A stretch of 64,000 nt of DNA from DASQPA01 sp963757335 (GCA_963757335.1 CAVWRJ010000024.1:682001-746000), one strand, 5' to 3'; positions 1-9,510 are shown, counted from the first letter of the stretch. The notes: generated from the letters alone by a model not told the origin. Made by a program: numbers and translations.

Positions 1-468
1 GCGACCAAGCCCCTGCCGGTGGTCGTCTCCGGTCCAGGGCAGCTCGCAGGCTTGGGGATCGATCCCGACCTCCCTATACTGAAGTGGCTACGAGAGGGCT
101 GGCCAGGTCCGTTGTCCGTGCTGCTCCCCACCGCTTCAGGCTTGCCGGCGGCGGCGGGCGCGGGATCGCTCGCCGTCCGCATTCCCGGGCATCCGCAGCT
201 CCGCGGCCTTCTGGCCGCCCTGGAGCTGCCCCTGACGGCGACGAGCGCCAACCGGAGCGGCGGCGAGCCGATCGTCGACCCCGGCGAGCTCCCCGCGCTC
301 CTCGCCGGGGAGGACGCGATGGTGGTCGACGACGGTCTCCTGCCGGGCGGACCGCCCTCGACCCTGGTCGAGTCGACCGCTTCGGGATGGCGCGTGCTCC
401 GGCAGGGGAGCTTCGACGGGGAGCGTCTCGCCGCGCTCCTCGGCAGCTGGGGAGAGACCGCTGGGTGA
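1..468 (+). CDS. L-threonylcarbamoyladenylate synthase (Sua5/YciO/YrdC family), 5' partial
   Basis: The gene runs in from the left edge; the frame is open from base 1 and ends at TGA 466-468, giving about 155 C-terminal residues. The motif WPGPLS, followed by SLAVRIPGHPQL and the TSANRSGG signature, matches the core of the Sua5/YciO/YrdC fold. These enzymes make threonylcarbamoyl-AMP from Thr, bicarbonate and ATP for the t6A modification of ANN-decoding tRNAs in the cytoplasm. The length after TSANRSG fits the short TsaC form, with no extra Sua5 domain. The N-terminal substrate-binding part is outside the window, so activity cannot be judged. The next gene begins about 100 bp downstream on the same strand. 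Confidence 0.88.
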   Translation, partial: ATKPLPVVVSGPGQLAGLGIDPDLPILKWLREGWPGPLSVLLPTASGLPAAAGAGSLAVRIPGHPQLRGLLAALELPLTATSANRSGGEPIVDPGELPALLAGEDAMVVDDGLLPGGPPSTLVESTASGWRVLRQGSFDGERLAALLGSWGETAG

Positions 469-570
469 ACGGGGGAGCGAGTGAAGAAATCGGCGCCGAT
501 CTTTCCTTGTTGTAAAGGCATACGCAGATCTCGGAGCCACTTTCCGCTCCGTGGAAGTAGGGGAACCCCC

Positions 571-2568
571 ATGAGACTCTCTCGTTCGAGGAGCGCCATC
601 CTGGCCGGCCTGCTGCTCGCGGCGGTCCTTCCCGCCTGGGCGAACGCCGCGCCTCCGGCACCTCCCATCTCGCCCAATGCGCCAGATTCACCTCCTTCTC
701 CCACTTCGCCCACGTCCCAAAAGTTGCCGAAATCGCCAGATTCGCCCAAGCCGGCGCCGATCCCCGGCCCATCGGCGGTCCCCGCCGCTCTCCCCACCAT
801 CGCGCTCGGCGAGGTGCGCCGTGGCCAGCGCGGCTACGGCCTCTCCGTCTTCTCCGGCCGGCAGCCGGAGCGCTTCGAGGTCGAGGTGGTCGGGATCATG
901 CGCAATACGAGCCCGGACAACAGCTACATCCTCGCCCGCCTGACCGGTAAGGGGCTTGAGAAGAGCGGCGTCATCGCGGGGATGAGCGGCAGCCCGGTCT
1001 TCCTCGACGGGCGCCTGGCCGGGGCTGTGGCGTTCAGCTGGCCGTTCTCCCAGGAGGCGGTCGCCGGCATCACCCCGATCGAGACCATGCACCGGCTCTC
1101 CAACTCCGGGGCGGAGCCGATCACCTCGGCGCCCCCCCTGCCGCCGGTCGGGCTGTCGGACCTCCTCGCCGGCCGCATCCCCCAGGATCTTCTCGCTCGG
1201 CAGCTCGCTCTCCTCCACCCGCCGACGGCGGGCGGCGCCACGTCCAGCATCCAGTGGTCGACGGCCGGTTTCGGCGAGCGCTCGGTGGGGATGCTGCGCG
1301 AGGCCCTGGGCACCGTGGTGCCGGCCGGTCAGACGATGACCGGAGGAGCGGGGGGGAGTAGCAGGGAGAACCCCGGGGCGGGGGCCGAGATCATCCCCGG
1401 CGGCTCGGTGGCCGCGGTGCTCGTCGACGGGGACCTCAGCCTGGCGGCGACCGGGACCGTCACCGATCGGATCGGCGACCAGGTGTATGCCTTCGGTCAC
1501 CCCTTCCTGGGCATCGGTCCCACCGGGGTGCCGATGGCGACCGCCGACATCGTGACCGTCCTCTCCTCCCAGTACTCTTCGTTCAAGATCGCCAACATCG
1601 GCGACGTGGTGGGTTCCTTCGAGCAGGACAGAAACGCCGGGATCGCCGGCCGGATCGGGGCGCATTCGCCCATGATCCCGATGACCGTGCGGGTCCGGGG
1701 GTTGCAGACGCACGAGTTCCACATGCGGCTCGCGAGCCTCCCCCAGATCATGCCGCTCCTGGTGGGGAGCGCGACCCTGGGGAGCCTCGAATCGGCGAGC
1801 TACACCGCCGGCCCGCAGGGGATCGACTTGAAGGCGCATTTCAAGATCGCCGGCCACGGCGATCTCAACATCGAGCAGACGTTCGACGGCGACAACGCGG
1901 GCTCGGCGAGCGCCGCGCACATGCTCGCCCTGGCCGCCTACCTCTCCCAGAACCCGCTCGAACGGGTGCGGATCGAAGCGGTCGACGTCGACATCGCTCA
2001 GGCGCGGGACCCGCGCGCGGCAACCCTGGTCGACGCGCACGCCGACCGGACCGAGGTACGCCCCGGCGAGCGGGTGAACTTGAATCTGGAGCTTTTGCCC
2101 TATCGTGGCAAACCGACGCGCCACTCCTTCTCGGTCGACCTGCCATCCGACCTGGCGCCCGGCAAGTATTCGCTCCTGATCGCCGATGGGGCGAGCGCGG
2201 ACGCCGTACGCCTGTCGATCGAGCCGGTCGATCCGGTGACCTTCGACCAGGCTTTGACGCTCCTGCGCTCCTTCCACTCGCACCGCGAGGTCGTCGTGCT
2301 CGGGGTGGAGGGGGGAGCCGGCCTCTCGGTCGTCGGCGAAGCCATGCCCCGCCTGCCCGCCTCGGTCCGCTCCCTGTGGAGCGCGGCCGCCTCGGGCGGC
2401 GCGGTGCCGCTCCGCCTCGCCATCTCCAAGGCCTGGCGGGAGCCCATGCCGATCCCGGTCGAGGGGCTGGTGCGGGTCGATCTCGAAGTCCGGCGCCGCG
2501 AGTCGGCGGCCAACGATCCATCAGAGAGCCCGGGGACCCACCACCCGGGCAAAGAGGGGGTAGAGTGA
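571..2568 (+). CDS. SpoIVB peptidase S55 domain protein, secreted
   Basis: A 665-residue protein. The ATG at 571 is preferred over an in-frame GTG at 481 because it directly opens a signal peptide (basic MRLSRSRS, then a hydrophobic stretch ending AWANA). A Pro/Ser-rich linker follows to about residue 65. The S55 hallmark GMSGSPV is near residue 137, and the later block YAFGHPFLG near residue 301 is also typical of the SpoIVB-type fold. S55 peptidases are serine proteases; SpoIVB itself triggers sigma-K processing in Bacillus, but homologues in non-sporulating phyla have no settled role. The C-terminus looks like a beta-rich extension. The stop overlaps the GTG start of the next gene by 4 bp, so the two are probably translationally coupled. 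Confidence 0.82.
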   Translation: MRLSRSRSAILAGLLLAAVLPAWANAAPPAPPISPNAPDSPPSPTSPTSQKLPKSPDSPKPAPIPGPSAVPAALPTIALGEVRRGQRGYGLSVFSGRQPERFEVEVVGIMRNTSPDNSYILARLTGKGLEKSGVIAGMSGSPVFLDGRLAGAVAFSWPFSQEAVAGITPIETMHRLSNSGAEPITSAPPLPPVGLSDLLAGRIPQDLLARQLALLHPPTAGGATSSIQWSTAGFGERSVGMLREALGTVVPAGQTMTGGAGGSSRENPGAGAEIIPGGSVAAVLVDGDLSLAATGTVTDRIGDQVYAFGHPFLGIGPTGVPMATADIVTVLSSQYSSFKIANIGDVVGSFEQDRNAGIAGRIGAHSPMIPMTVRVRGLQTHEFHMRLASLPQIMPLLVGSATLGSLESASYTAGPQGIDLKAHFKIAGHGDLNIEQTFDGDNAGSASAAHMLALAAYLSQNPLERVRIEAVDVDIAQARDPRAATLVDAHADRTEVRPGERVNLNLELLPYRGKPTRHSFSVDLPSDLAPGKYSLLIADGASADAVRLSIEPVDPVTFDQALTLLRSFHSHREVVVLGVEGGAGLSVVGEAMPRLPASVRSLWSAAASGGAVPLRLAISKAWREPMPIPVEGLVRVDLEVRRRESAANDPSESPGTHHPGKEGVE

Positions 2569-4841
2569 GCGGTCGACTACGACGGGCCCGAATCGTTTTC
2601 ACCTGGGGCGGCCTCGCCCTGTCTACCCTGCTCGCCATTCTTGCGACCTCTGCCACGCCGGCTGCCGCCACCCAGGTGCGGATCTTCCGCACCCAGACCC
2701 AGGCCGCCTTCTCGGCCGGCACCCTCTCCGGGGTGAGCCTCGACTCCCTGGGGAGGATCGAGCTCGCCCCGCGGGCGGAGCGGCTGGCCGCGATCACCGA
2801 GCCCTTTCTGCTCTCGGCCGCCGCCCGCGGCGCGGATTGGGTGGTGGGGACGGGGAACGGCGGCAAGGTGCTGGCGATCGACGGCAGGGGCAAGGTGAGC
2901 GAGCTCTTCGCCGCCCCCGAGCCCGAGATCTTCGCGCTCTGGGTGGACCCCGACGGCACGGTCTTCGCCGGCAGCTCCCCGCACGGCAAGGTCTACCGCA
3001 TCCCGCCCGGCGGGACTGGCACCAAAGCCGCGGCCCAAGCCCCTGCCAAAGCCGAGGTCTACTACGATCCCGGCGAGACCTACATCTGGGCCCTCCGGCG
3101 CGCCAAGGACGGCGGGCTCCTCGTCGCCACCGGTACCCAGGGCAAGCTCTTTAGGGTTGACGGCAAGGGTCAGGGGAAGGTGATCTACGACAGCGACGAC
3201 ACCCACCTGCGTTCGCTCGACGTCCTGGAAGGCGGCGACGTGCTGATCGGCACCGCCGGCGAGGGCCTGGTCCTCCGCCTCGGCAGGGACGGCCAGGCGC
3301 GCACCCTCTTCGACGCCAAGGAGCCCGAGGTGGTGGCGATCACCACCGCTCCCGACGGCAACTCCTACGTCGCCGTCGTCGCCTCCGAGGCCAGCCTGAC
3401 CGAGATGGCGAAGCCGGCGGCCGCCGGTGCCACCGGCGCTGCCGGGGGCAAGAAGGGGGCGAAAGGGGGCGCGAGCGGCGAGCCCACGGTGACGGTGACG
3501 GTCGAAGGGGAGGGGGGCGAGGCGGCGCCGGCCGCCGGCCACAAGGAGAGCGGGCCGAAGAGCGAGATTTTCCGCATCTCTCAAACCGGGGTGGTCGAAA
3601 AGATCTGGACCTTCAACGAGGACACCGTCTACTCGCTCCTCTGGCAGGGGGGCTCGCTCTGGGTGGGCACCGGGCTCGAGGGCAAGCTCTACCGCTACGA
3701 GAACAGCCAGATGCTGCTCGAAAAAGACGTTGACGAGCGGCAGATCGTCGCTCTCCTCCCCGGGGAGGCCGGCCCGGCCTTCGCCACCACCAATGGCGGC
3801 GCCCTCTATCGGATCACCGCCGGCCGTGAGGAGAAGGGCACCTACACGAGCGTCGCCCTGGACACCGGCCAGGTGGCCCGCTTCGGCGCCTTCCGCTGGC
3901 GCGGCGACGCTCCGGACGGCAGCTCGGTCCGCGTCTCGTTTCGGAGCGGGGTGAGCGCCGAGCCCGACAAGACCTGGTCGCCCTGGACCGCCCCCAAAGA
4001 GGGGGACGAGGTGTCGCTCGCCGAGCTGCCGCGCGGCCGCTACGTCCAGTGGCGCGCCGAGCTGCGCTCGGGATCGGGGGGCTCGCCGCGCCTCTACAAC
4101 ACCGAGCTCTCCTATCGCCAGGAGAACCTGGCGCCGCACGTCGACGGCCTCGCGGTCTTGGAGCCCGGCCAGATCCTCGTGCCGGCCGCCTTCAATCCCG
4201 GCAACCAGGTCTTCGAGCCGTCGCACCCCAATCGCGAGGGGATCTTCACCACCCTGGAGTCCACCAACCCGGACGACGGAGGGCGGGTCAAGCCGCTGTG
4301 GAAACGGGGCTACCGGGCCCTCCGCTGGTCCGCCTCCGACCCCAACGAGGACAAGCTCGTCTACTCGCTCTGGTTCCGTCCCGCCGAGCGTTCGGGGGAG
4401 TCGGCGCAGTGGCTGAAAGTCGTCGAGGATCTGGACGAGGACCACTACAACTTCGACGCCACGGTCCTGCCGGACGGGATCTACCGCTTCCGCCTCGTCG
4501 CCTCGGATCGCAAGTCGAACGATCCGCAGGACGCGAAGACCGCCGAGCAGACGAGCGAGCCGGTGGTGATCGACCAGACGCCGCCGGCCCTCCTCCAGGC
4601 CGAGGTCGGCGACGACAAGCGGCTCCACGTCATCGTCAAGGATGCCCTGTCGCCTATCCGTGAAGCGGTGGCGAGCGTCAACGCCACCGAGTGGAAGCCG
4701 GTCCAGGTGGCGGACGGCCTCTTGGACAGCAAGACCGAGACCCTCCTCCTCGATCCGGCGCCCAAAGGGGGCCTCCTCCTTCTGCGGGTGACCGACGCCG
4801 CATACAATGTCGTCACCTTCGACCTCTCGAACCGGCACTGA
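2565..4841 (+). CDS. Secreted beta-propeller-like protein (hypothetical), partner of S55 gene
   Basis: A 758-residue product starting at GTG 2565, which overlaps the upstream TGA (GTGA). The start is supported by this coupling and by an N-terminal hydrophobic signal or anchor (VFTWGGLALSTLLAILA). The first about 450 residues contain repeated blade-like segments such as TVFAGSSPHGKVYRI, GLLVATGTQGKLFRV and SLWVGTGLEGKLYRY, which resemble NHL/WD-type propeller strands. A Gly/Ala/Lys-rich insertion lies between blades (about residues 283-330). The C-terminal third looks like beta-sandwich modules. No catalytic motif is evident. The tight overlap with the S55 protease suggests the two act on the same exported target or form a complex; that is inference. 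Confidence 0.7.
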   Translation: MSGRLRRARIVFTWGGLALSTLLAILATSATPAAATQVRIFRTQTQAAFSAGTLSGVSLDSLGRIELAPRAERLAAITEPFLLSAAARGADWVVGTGNGGKVLAIDGRGKVSELFAAPEPEIFALWVDPDGTVFAGSSPHGKVYRIPPGGTGTKAAAQAPAKAEVYYDPGETYIWALRRAKDGGLLVATGTQGKLFRVDGKGQGKVIYDSDDTHLRSLDVLEGGDVLIGTAGEGLVLRLGRDGQARTLFDAKEPEVVAITTAPDGNSYVAVVASEASLTEMAKPAAAGATGAAGGKKGAKGGASGEPTVTVTVEGEGGEAAPAAGHKESGPKSEIFRISQTGVVEKIWTFNEDTVYSLLWQGGSLWVGTGLEGKLYRYENSQMLLEKDVDERQIVALLPGEAGPAFATTNGGALYRITAGREEKGTYTSVALDTGQVARFGAFRWRGDAPDGSSVRVSFRSGVSAEPDKTWSPWTAPKEGDEVSLAELPRGRYVQWRAELRSGSGGSPRLYNTELSYRQENLAPHVDGLAVLEPGQILVPAAFNPGNQVFEPSHPNREGIFTTLESTNPDDGGRVKPLWKRGYRALRWSASDPNEDKLVYSLWFRPAERSGESAQWLKVVEDLDEDHYNFDATVLPDGIYRFRLVASDRKSNDPQDAKTAEQTSEPVVIDQTPPALLQAEVGDDKRLHVIVKDALSPIREAVASVNATEWKPVQVADGLLDSKTETLLLDPAPKGGLLLLRVTDAAYNVVTFDLSNRH

Positions 4842-4850
4842 CGCCCTGCC

Positions 4851-5366
4851 ATGCCTAAAATGACCAAGCGGATCGCCGTCTACCCCGGCTCCTTCGACCC
4901 CATCCACAATGGGCACCTCGACATCATCGAGAGGTGCGGCAAGATCTTCGACGAGGTCCTGGTGGCCGTGCTGCGCAACGAGGAGAAGCGGCCGCTCTTT
5001 ACCGTCGAGGAGCGGGTGGAGATCATCCGCGAGATGGTGGCCGGGCAGCCGAGCTGCCGGGTGGAGAGCTTCTCCGGCCTTCTCGTCGACTTCATGGAAC
5101 GGGTGGGGGCGCGGGCGGTGGTGCGGGGGCTCCGCGCGGTCTCGGACTTCGAGTACGAGTTCCAGATGGCGCTCATGAATCGGCGCTTGAATCCGCGGGT
5201 CGAAACCGTCTTCATGATGCCCAAGGAGGACTACAGCTATCTGTCGAGCCGGCTCGTCAAGGAGGTCTACGGCCTGGGCGGCGACCTCTCCGGCCTGGTC
5301 CCCGGGCCGGTCCTCGAGCGGCTGCGCCAGCGCCTCCGCCCGACGGAGGTCGGCGCCGCCGGCTAG
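4851..5366 (+). CDS. coaD: Phosphopantetheine adenylyltransferase
   Basis: 171 residues, close to the family's usual 160. The enzyme joins ATP and 4'-phosphopantetheine to give dephospho-CoA, the penultimate step of CoA synthesis, in the cytoplasm. The nucleotidyltransferase signature YPGSFDPIHNGH is at residues 10-21, with the T/HxGH motif as NGH. The conserved RGLRAVSDFEYEFQMALMN block is near residue 90, and the SSRLVKEV motif lies near residue 131. ATG 4851 gives three extra residues before a second ATG at 4860; either could be used. It lies 9 bp after the propeller gene and 11 bp before the adenosine deaminase start, so it probably shares their transcript. Confidence 0.95.
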   Translation: MPKMTKRIAVYPGSFDPIHNGHLDIIERCGKIFDEVLVAVLRNEEKRPLFTVEERVEIIREMVAGQPSCRVESFSGLLVDFMERVGARAVVRGLRAVSDFEYEFQMALMNRRLNPRVETVFMMPKEDYSYLSSRLVKEVYGLGGDLSGLVPGPVLERLRQRLRPTEVGAAG

Positions 5367-5377
5367 GGGGCTTGCTG

Positions 5378-6439
5378 ATGAGCCTCGAACGCTTCGTCCT
5401 CCGCATGCCCAAGGTGGAGCTCCACGTCCACCTGGAGGGCGCCATGCGCCCCGCCGTCCTGCTCGAGCTGGCGCGGCGGAACGGCATCGACCTGCCGGCC
5501 CGGGACGAGGCCGGCCTCAAGCGCTGGTTTCGCTTCCGCGACTTCGAGCAGTTCGTGAAGATCTATCTCACCTGCTCCTCGGCGCTCCGGAATCCCGAGG
5601 ACTTCGAGCTCCTCGCCCTCGACTTCCTCGCCGAGCAGGGCTATCAGAAGGTCGTCTACTGCGAGGTGCACTTCACGATCGGCACCCATGTCGCCGCCGG
5701 GCGGGACGGGGAGGCCATCCGGCAGGCGCTCGCTGCCGCCGCTGCCGAAGGCGAGCGTCGCTACGGGGTCGTGATGCGTCTCATCCCCGACATCGTGCGG
5801 AACGTCGGCCCCGCCCTGGCGGATACCACTCTCGAATGGGCCCTCGCCGGGCGGGACGCCGGGAAGGACAATGGGGTGGTGGCACTGGGGCTCTCCGGCA
5901 GCGAGGCGCGCTTCGGGAACGAGCCCTTCGAGCGGCACTTCCAGGCGGCGGAAGCGGCGGGGCTCCACCGGGTGGCCCACGCCGGCGAGCATGCCGGGCC
6001 GGAGTCGATCCGCTCGGCGCTTGACCTCTGCCACCCGGAGCGGATCGGCCACGGGGTGCGGGCGGTCGAGGACCCCGGGCTGGTCGCCGAGCTCGCCCGG
6101 CTGCAAATACCGCTCGAGGTCTGCCCGACCTCGAACGTTGCCCTCGGGGTCTACCCCACGCTCGCCGCCCATCCCTTCGACCGCCTGCGGAGCGCCGGGG
6201 TGCCGGTTTCGGTCAACACCGACGATCCGGCCTTCTTCGGCACCAACCTGACCCGTGAGTACCTGCATCTCCACGAGACCTTCGGCTACGGCCCCGCCGA
6301 GCTCGCCGGCCTCTCGCTCGCCGCTCTCCGCCAGTCCTTCCTCCCGGCGGAGCGGAAAGCGGCCCTGGAGACGGAGTTCCGCGCCCGCTTCGCGAGCCTC
6401 GGAGAGGACATCCTCGGAACCCCCGCTCTACCGGCGTAA
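5378..6439 (+). CDS. add: Adenosine deaminase family protein
   Basis: 353 residues, starting at ATG 5378, 11 bp after coaD. The metal-binding HVHLEG motif is at about residues 16-21, the VAHAGEHAGPESI block near residue 200, the ERIGHG motif follows, and the SVNTDDPAFFG motif is near residue 278. These supply the zinc ligands and catalytic Glu/Asp of the adenosine/AMP deaminase fold. Members convert adenosine to inosine in purine salvage. Some close relatives act on adenine or modified adenines, so the exact substrate is not certain. The length is typical. It is followed after 10 bp by an ECF sigma factor gene that probably has its own control. Confidence 0.9.
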   Translation: MSLERFVLRMPKVELHVHLEGAMRPAVLLELARRNGIDLPARDEAGLKRWFRFRDFEQFVKIYLTCSSALRNPEDFELLALDFLAEQGYQKVVYCEVHFTIGTHVAAGRDGEAIRQALAAAAAEGERRYGVVMRLIPDIVRNVGPALADTTLEWALAGRDAGKDNGVVALGLSGSEARFGNEPFERHFQAAEAAGLHRVAHAGEHAGPESIRSALDLCHPERIGHGVRAVEDPGLVAELARLQIPLEVCPTSNVALGVYPTLAAHPFDRLRSAGVPVSVNTDDPAFFGTNLTREYLHLHETFGYGPAELAGLSLAALRQSFLPAERKAALETEFRARFASLGEDILGTPALPA

Positions 6440-6449
6440 TCCTCGTACC

Positions 6450-7064
6450 ATGGCCTGGGACGAGGAAGAGATTCGGCGCCTGATCGAAGCGATCCAGGAC
6501 GGAAACCGGCGAGAGGAGAACGCTCGCCGTCTCTTGCGTCTCTTCTACCCGCGGCTTTTTTCCCGCTTCCGGCGGCTCGGCTGGTCGCAAGAGGACAGCG
6601 AGGATCTCACCCAAGAGTCGCTCCTTGGTGTCTTTAAGGGTATCGAAGCTTTCCGCTTTGATTCGAAATGCGAGACATGGCTGCTTCAGATCGCTCGTCA
6701 CGCCCACGCCAATTTCCTGCGCAGCCGGAGCGCCCAAAAACGTGGAAACAGGAAAGAAGAATCTCTGGAGTCCCTTTTGGAGAACGATCCCGGGCGTCTG
6801 GGGGAGACCTTGGGCCGCCCTCCGGGCCAATTCGATCGGTTGATCGATCGGGAGCGCTTGGCGCAGATCGAATCCGTAGTCGCGGCCATGCCCGAGCAGA
6901 TGCGCACCTGTTTCGGATTACGCCATAACCACGGCTATAAATATCGCGAGATCGCCGTCCTGATGAGAGTCTCCATCCAGACCGTGCGAGCTCACCTTCA
7001 CCAGGCGAGGGAGCGGCTGAAGCGGGAGCTCGCGGTCGATCTCGGCGAGGAGTCGGAGGACTAG
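6450..7064 (+). CDS. ECF-type RNA polymerase sigma factor (cassette 1)
   Basis: 204 residues from ATG 6450. Region 2 is visible as the acidic QEDSEDLTQESLLGVFKGI block and the aromatic FRFDSKCETWLLQIARH segment (about residues 50-90). Region 4 is the helix-turn-helix YREIAVLMRVSIQTVRAH near residue 165. No region 3 or C-terminal extension is present, as usual for ECF factors. The next gene, 5 bp downstream, is a zinc-finger anti-sigma protein, and a CHAT protease and two small peptides follow. The same order recurs at 19.2-24.3 kb. It probably directs transcription of its own cassette in response to a signal relayed by the anti-sigma factor (inference). Confidence 0.93.
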   Translation: MAWDEEEIRRLIEAIQDGNRREENARRLLRLFYPRLFSRFRRLGWSQEDSEDLTQESLLGVFKGIEAFRFDSKCETWLLQIARHAHANFLRSRSAQKRGNRKEESLESLLENDPGRLGETLGRPPGQFDRLIDRERLAQIESVVAAMPEQMRTCFGLRHNHGYKYREIAVLMRVSIQTVRAHLHQARERLKRELAVDLGEESED

Positions 7065-7069
7065 GCGGT

Positions 7070-7852
7070 ATGGCAGACGATCGAGAGCTCGTGATCCACG
7101 CGCTTCGCCAGCTGGCCGAAGCGGCACGCCAGGGGCAGGATCCAGACGCCCACCCCTCAGTCGAGGAGATCATCGCCTACCACGCGGGCGAGCTCTCGGA
7201 AGAGCAGGGCCGGGCGCTCCGGCAGCACCTTTTGCTGTGCAAAGATTGCCCGGACCTCATCCTCGCACTGGACGGGTTCGCCAAGCTCCCGGACGGCGAC
7301 GCCGAGGTGACGCCCGCCGCCATGGACTCCGCCTGGGAGGGGGTGCGGCAGCAGTTGGCGCGAGAGGGTTGGTTCCAGGGCGGGAAGGGGAAGGTCGCCC
7401 CCTCCCGGCGCTCGTCGCCGATCCCCCGCCACCTCCTTGCCGCCGCGGCGATCGTCCTCGTCGCCTGCCTGGGCTTTTTCCTGCTGAGGAACGATCGGCA
7501 GCTGCGGAGGGTCGAGCAACCGTCGCCGGGGCTACCGCAGTGGGAAGTGCCCCCGGCGGCCCGCGGCGACGATGTCGAAACAATCGATCAGGGTCCCTCC
7601 CCGCACGGTTTCCTCCTGGTGGCGAACCCGGTGGGGAAGTGGTCTTCCGCGGAGTATCAGGTCCAGCTACTGAGGCCCGGGGGGGAGGAGCTCTGGGCCG
7701 GTCGTTGGCGGCCGAAGTCCCCCTCCTCTGCCTTCTTTTTAGAAGTGCCGCCCGGCCTGCTCGCTCCCGGCGAGTATCGTCTCCGTTTCGCCGGCCCCCA
7801 GGGTAGCGCGGAGCCGCCCGAAGTGCGCCGTTTCCAGCTCGCCTTGCGCTGA
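7070..7852 (+). CDS. Membrane-anchored zinc-finger anti-sigma factor (cassette 1)
   Basis: 260 residues from ATG 7070. The N-terminal part carries a zf-HC2-type motif, with His from RQHLLLC followed by CKDC (residues about 52-63), preceded by the helix HPSVEEIIAYHAGEL. A single membrane helix (HLLAAAAIVLVACLGFFLL) lies near residues 122-140. The remaining about 115 residues are predicted to be outside the membrane and form a beta-rich domain. This layout fits anti-sigma factors that hold an ECF sigma at the membrane until a signal releases it. The gene immediately follows the sigma gene. Its homologue in cassette 2 (19961-20818) has the same domain order, which supports the assignment. Confidence 0.85.
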   Translation: MADDRELVIHALRQLAEAARQGQDPDAHPSVEEIIAYHAGELSEEQGRALRQHLLLCKDCPDLILALDGFAKLPDGDAEVTPAAMDSAWEGVRQQLAREGWFQGGKGKVAPSRRSSPIPRHLLAAAAIVLVACLGFFLLRNDRQLRRVEQPSPGLPQWEVPPAARGDDVETIDQGPSPHGFLLVANPVGKWSSAEYQVQLLRPGGEELWAGRWRPKSPSSAFFLEVPPGLLAPGEYRLRFAGPQGSAEPPEVRRFQLALR

Positions 7853-8001
7853 GTTGGCAGTTCCCGCTCCATCGCGCATACAATAGAGCCTTCCTTCTTC
7901 TTCGAATCGTTCGGTCGGCCGGAGGCGCCTGCCTCCACCTTGAGGATCGGCCGTGGGTCGTCGTGCCGCAGGCGGACCTTCCCTTTACGGAGGATGTGTC
8001 C

Positions 8002-9348
8002 ATGCCCCCACTACCACGGCGGCTCCTCGTCTGCCTGGGCCTTCTCGCCGGCTGCGCGGGGAGCGCGCTCGGCCTCGCTTCCCCACGGGACCTTGCGGCG
8101 AGCGAAGAGACGCGTAGCCGGAACCTGCTCGACGCCATTACCGGGGGGCGGGAGGCCCCGACTCTGTCGCTCGCGGGGATCGAGCGCCAGCTCCCCGCAG
8201 GGACCCTCCTCCTCGAATACTCTCTGGGGAAGGAGCGCAGCGTCCTCTGGGCGGTTTCCCGGCGCGGCGCGGCGAGCTTCGAGCTGCCGCCCCGGGAACG
8301 GATCGAGGGGCTGGCCCGGCGGGCCGTCGCTCTCCTGCGGGAGAGCGATCGGCGCCACACCCGGCGGGCGGCGCGACGGTCGGCGGCCGAGCTCAGCCGC
8401 CTCCTGCTCGGGCCGGTCGCCGATCGTCTGGCCGGCCGGCGGCTCCTCTTCGTCCCCGACGGCGCGCTCGCCGAGGTTCCCTTCGCCGCCCTGCCGGATC
8501 CCGCTGGCCCTTGGGAAGAAGACTCTTCCGCAGCCTGGCCGGAGCCGCTCGTCCTCCGCCACGAGGTCGCCTCCATCCCCTCGGTTTCGGTGCTGGCGGC
8601 GCTCTGCGCCCGGAGCTTCGCCCGGCGGCGGCGGCGCCCGAGCGGCCTACTCGCCCTCCTCGCCGACCCGGTGACCGACCCGGCCGATCCACGCCTGCCC
8701 AGGCCGCTCTCGGGCCGGCCTCCGGGAACGGCGCGGGGCCTGTCCTTCCCGCGCCTCGCCCACTCCGGGCCCGAGGCCGCGGAGATCGCCGCCCTCGTCC
8801 CCCCCGGCCGGCTCCTGGCGGCGCTCGGCTTCGCGGCGAGCCGCGAGCGGGTGCTCTCGGGAGAGCTCGCGCGCTATGGCCTCCTCCATTTCTCCGCGCA
8901 CGGGCTCTTCGCTCCGGCCGGCCCGGGCGGCCCCGCTCTCCTGCTCTCCCGCTGGGACGAAGCGGGGCAGCGCCGGAAGGGCCTCCTCCGCGCCAGCGAC
9001 CTTCGGGGCCTCCACCTTCCCGCCGACCTCGTGACCCTGGCGGCCTGCGATACTGCCCACGAGCCCGCCCGAGAACCCGCCAGAGAACCCGAAGGCGGAG
9101 GGCCTGCCGGGCTCGGGCTGGGTCAAGGCTTCCTGGCTGCGGGTGCCAGCCGTCTCTTGGCCGGCCTCTGGCAGGTCTCCGACCGTTCGACCGCCGACCT
9201 CATGGGGCGGTTCTACCGCGCCCTGCTCCACGACGGCCGTCCGCCAGGCGCGGCGCTCCGCGAGGCGCAGGTCGCGATGTGGCGGCAGGAGCGCTTCGCA
9301 GCCCCCTTCCACTGGGCCGGCTTCCTCTTAGAGGGTGCGCCCTGGTGA
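8002..9348 (+). CDS. CHAT-domain caspase-like protease, lipoprotein (cassette 1)
   Basis: 448 residues. ATG 8002 is chosen over an upstream in-frame GTG at 7963 because a strong GGAGGA site lies at 7989-7994 and the protein then begins with a lipoprotein signal (LLVCLGLLAGC). CHAT domains are clan CD cysteine proteases. The catalytic His lies in LLHFSAHG (about residue 299) and the Cys in TLAACDTAHE (about residue 349). The C-terminal RLLAGLWQVSDRSTADLM and HWAGFLLEG blocks are also typical. Substrates are unknown. It lies between the sigma/anti-sigma pair and two short Cys-rich peptides, which makes those peptides or an envelope protein candidate substrates (inference). Confidence 0.88.
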   Translation: MPPLPRRLLVCLGLLAGCAGSALGLASPRDLAASEETRSRNLLDAITGGREAPTLSLAGIERQLPAGTLLLEYSLGKERSVLWAVSRRGAASFELPPRERIEGLARRAVALLRESDRRHTRRAARRSAAELSRLLLGPVADRLAGRRLLFVPDGALAEVPFAALPDPAGPWEEDSSAAWPEPLVLRHEVASIPSVSVLAALCARSFARRRRRPSGLLALLADPVTDPADPRLPRPLSGRPPGTARGLSFPRLAHSGPEAAEIAALVPPGRLLAALGFAASRERVLSGELARYGLLHFSAHGLFAPAGPGGPALLLSRWDEAGQRRKGLLRASDLRGLHLPADLVTLAACDTAHEPAREPAREPEGGGPAGLGLGQGFLAAGASRLLAGLWQVSDRSTADLMGRFYRALLHDGRPPGAALREAQVAMWRQERFAAPFHWAGFLLEGAPW

Positions 9349-9510
9349 ATGCCCGGCGAGCCCGGCTTTAAGGGGGACCCTCCCCGGCCGGCCGGTCGCC
9401 CTCGGCCCCGCGCAGCACGGCGGCGGCGGCGAAACCGCGAGCGGGGAACTCCGAGAAGTAAGCTAGAATTAGAAACACTGGTATCTCTTGAGATCGAAAG
9501 GAGAATCCGT

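Noticed and set aside
688..2283. 531-codon minus-strand open frame antisense to the S55 gene
   Set aside because: High GC gives long antisense frames; composition is Arg/Gly/His-rich without motifs, while the plus strand has a clear family.
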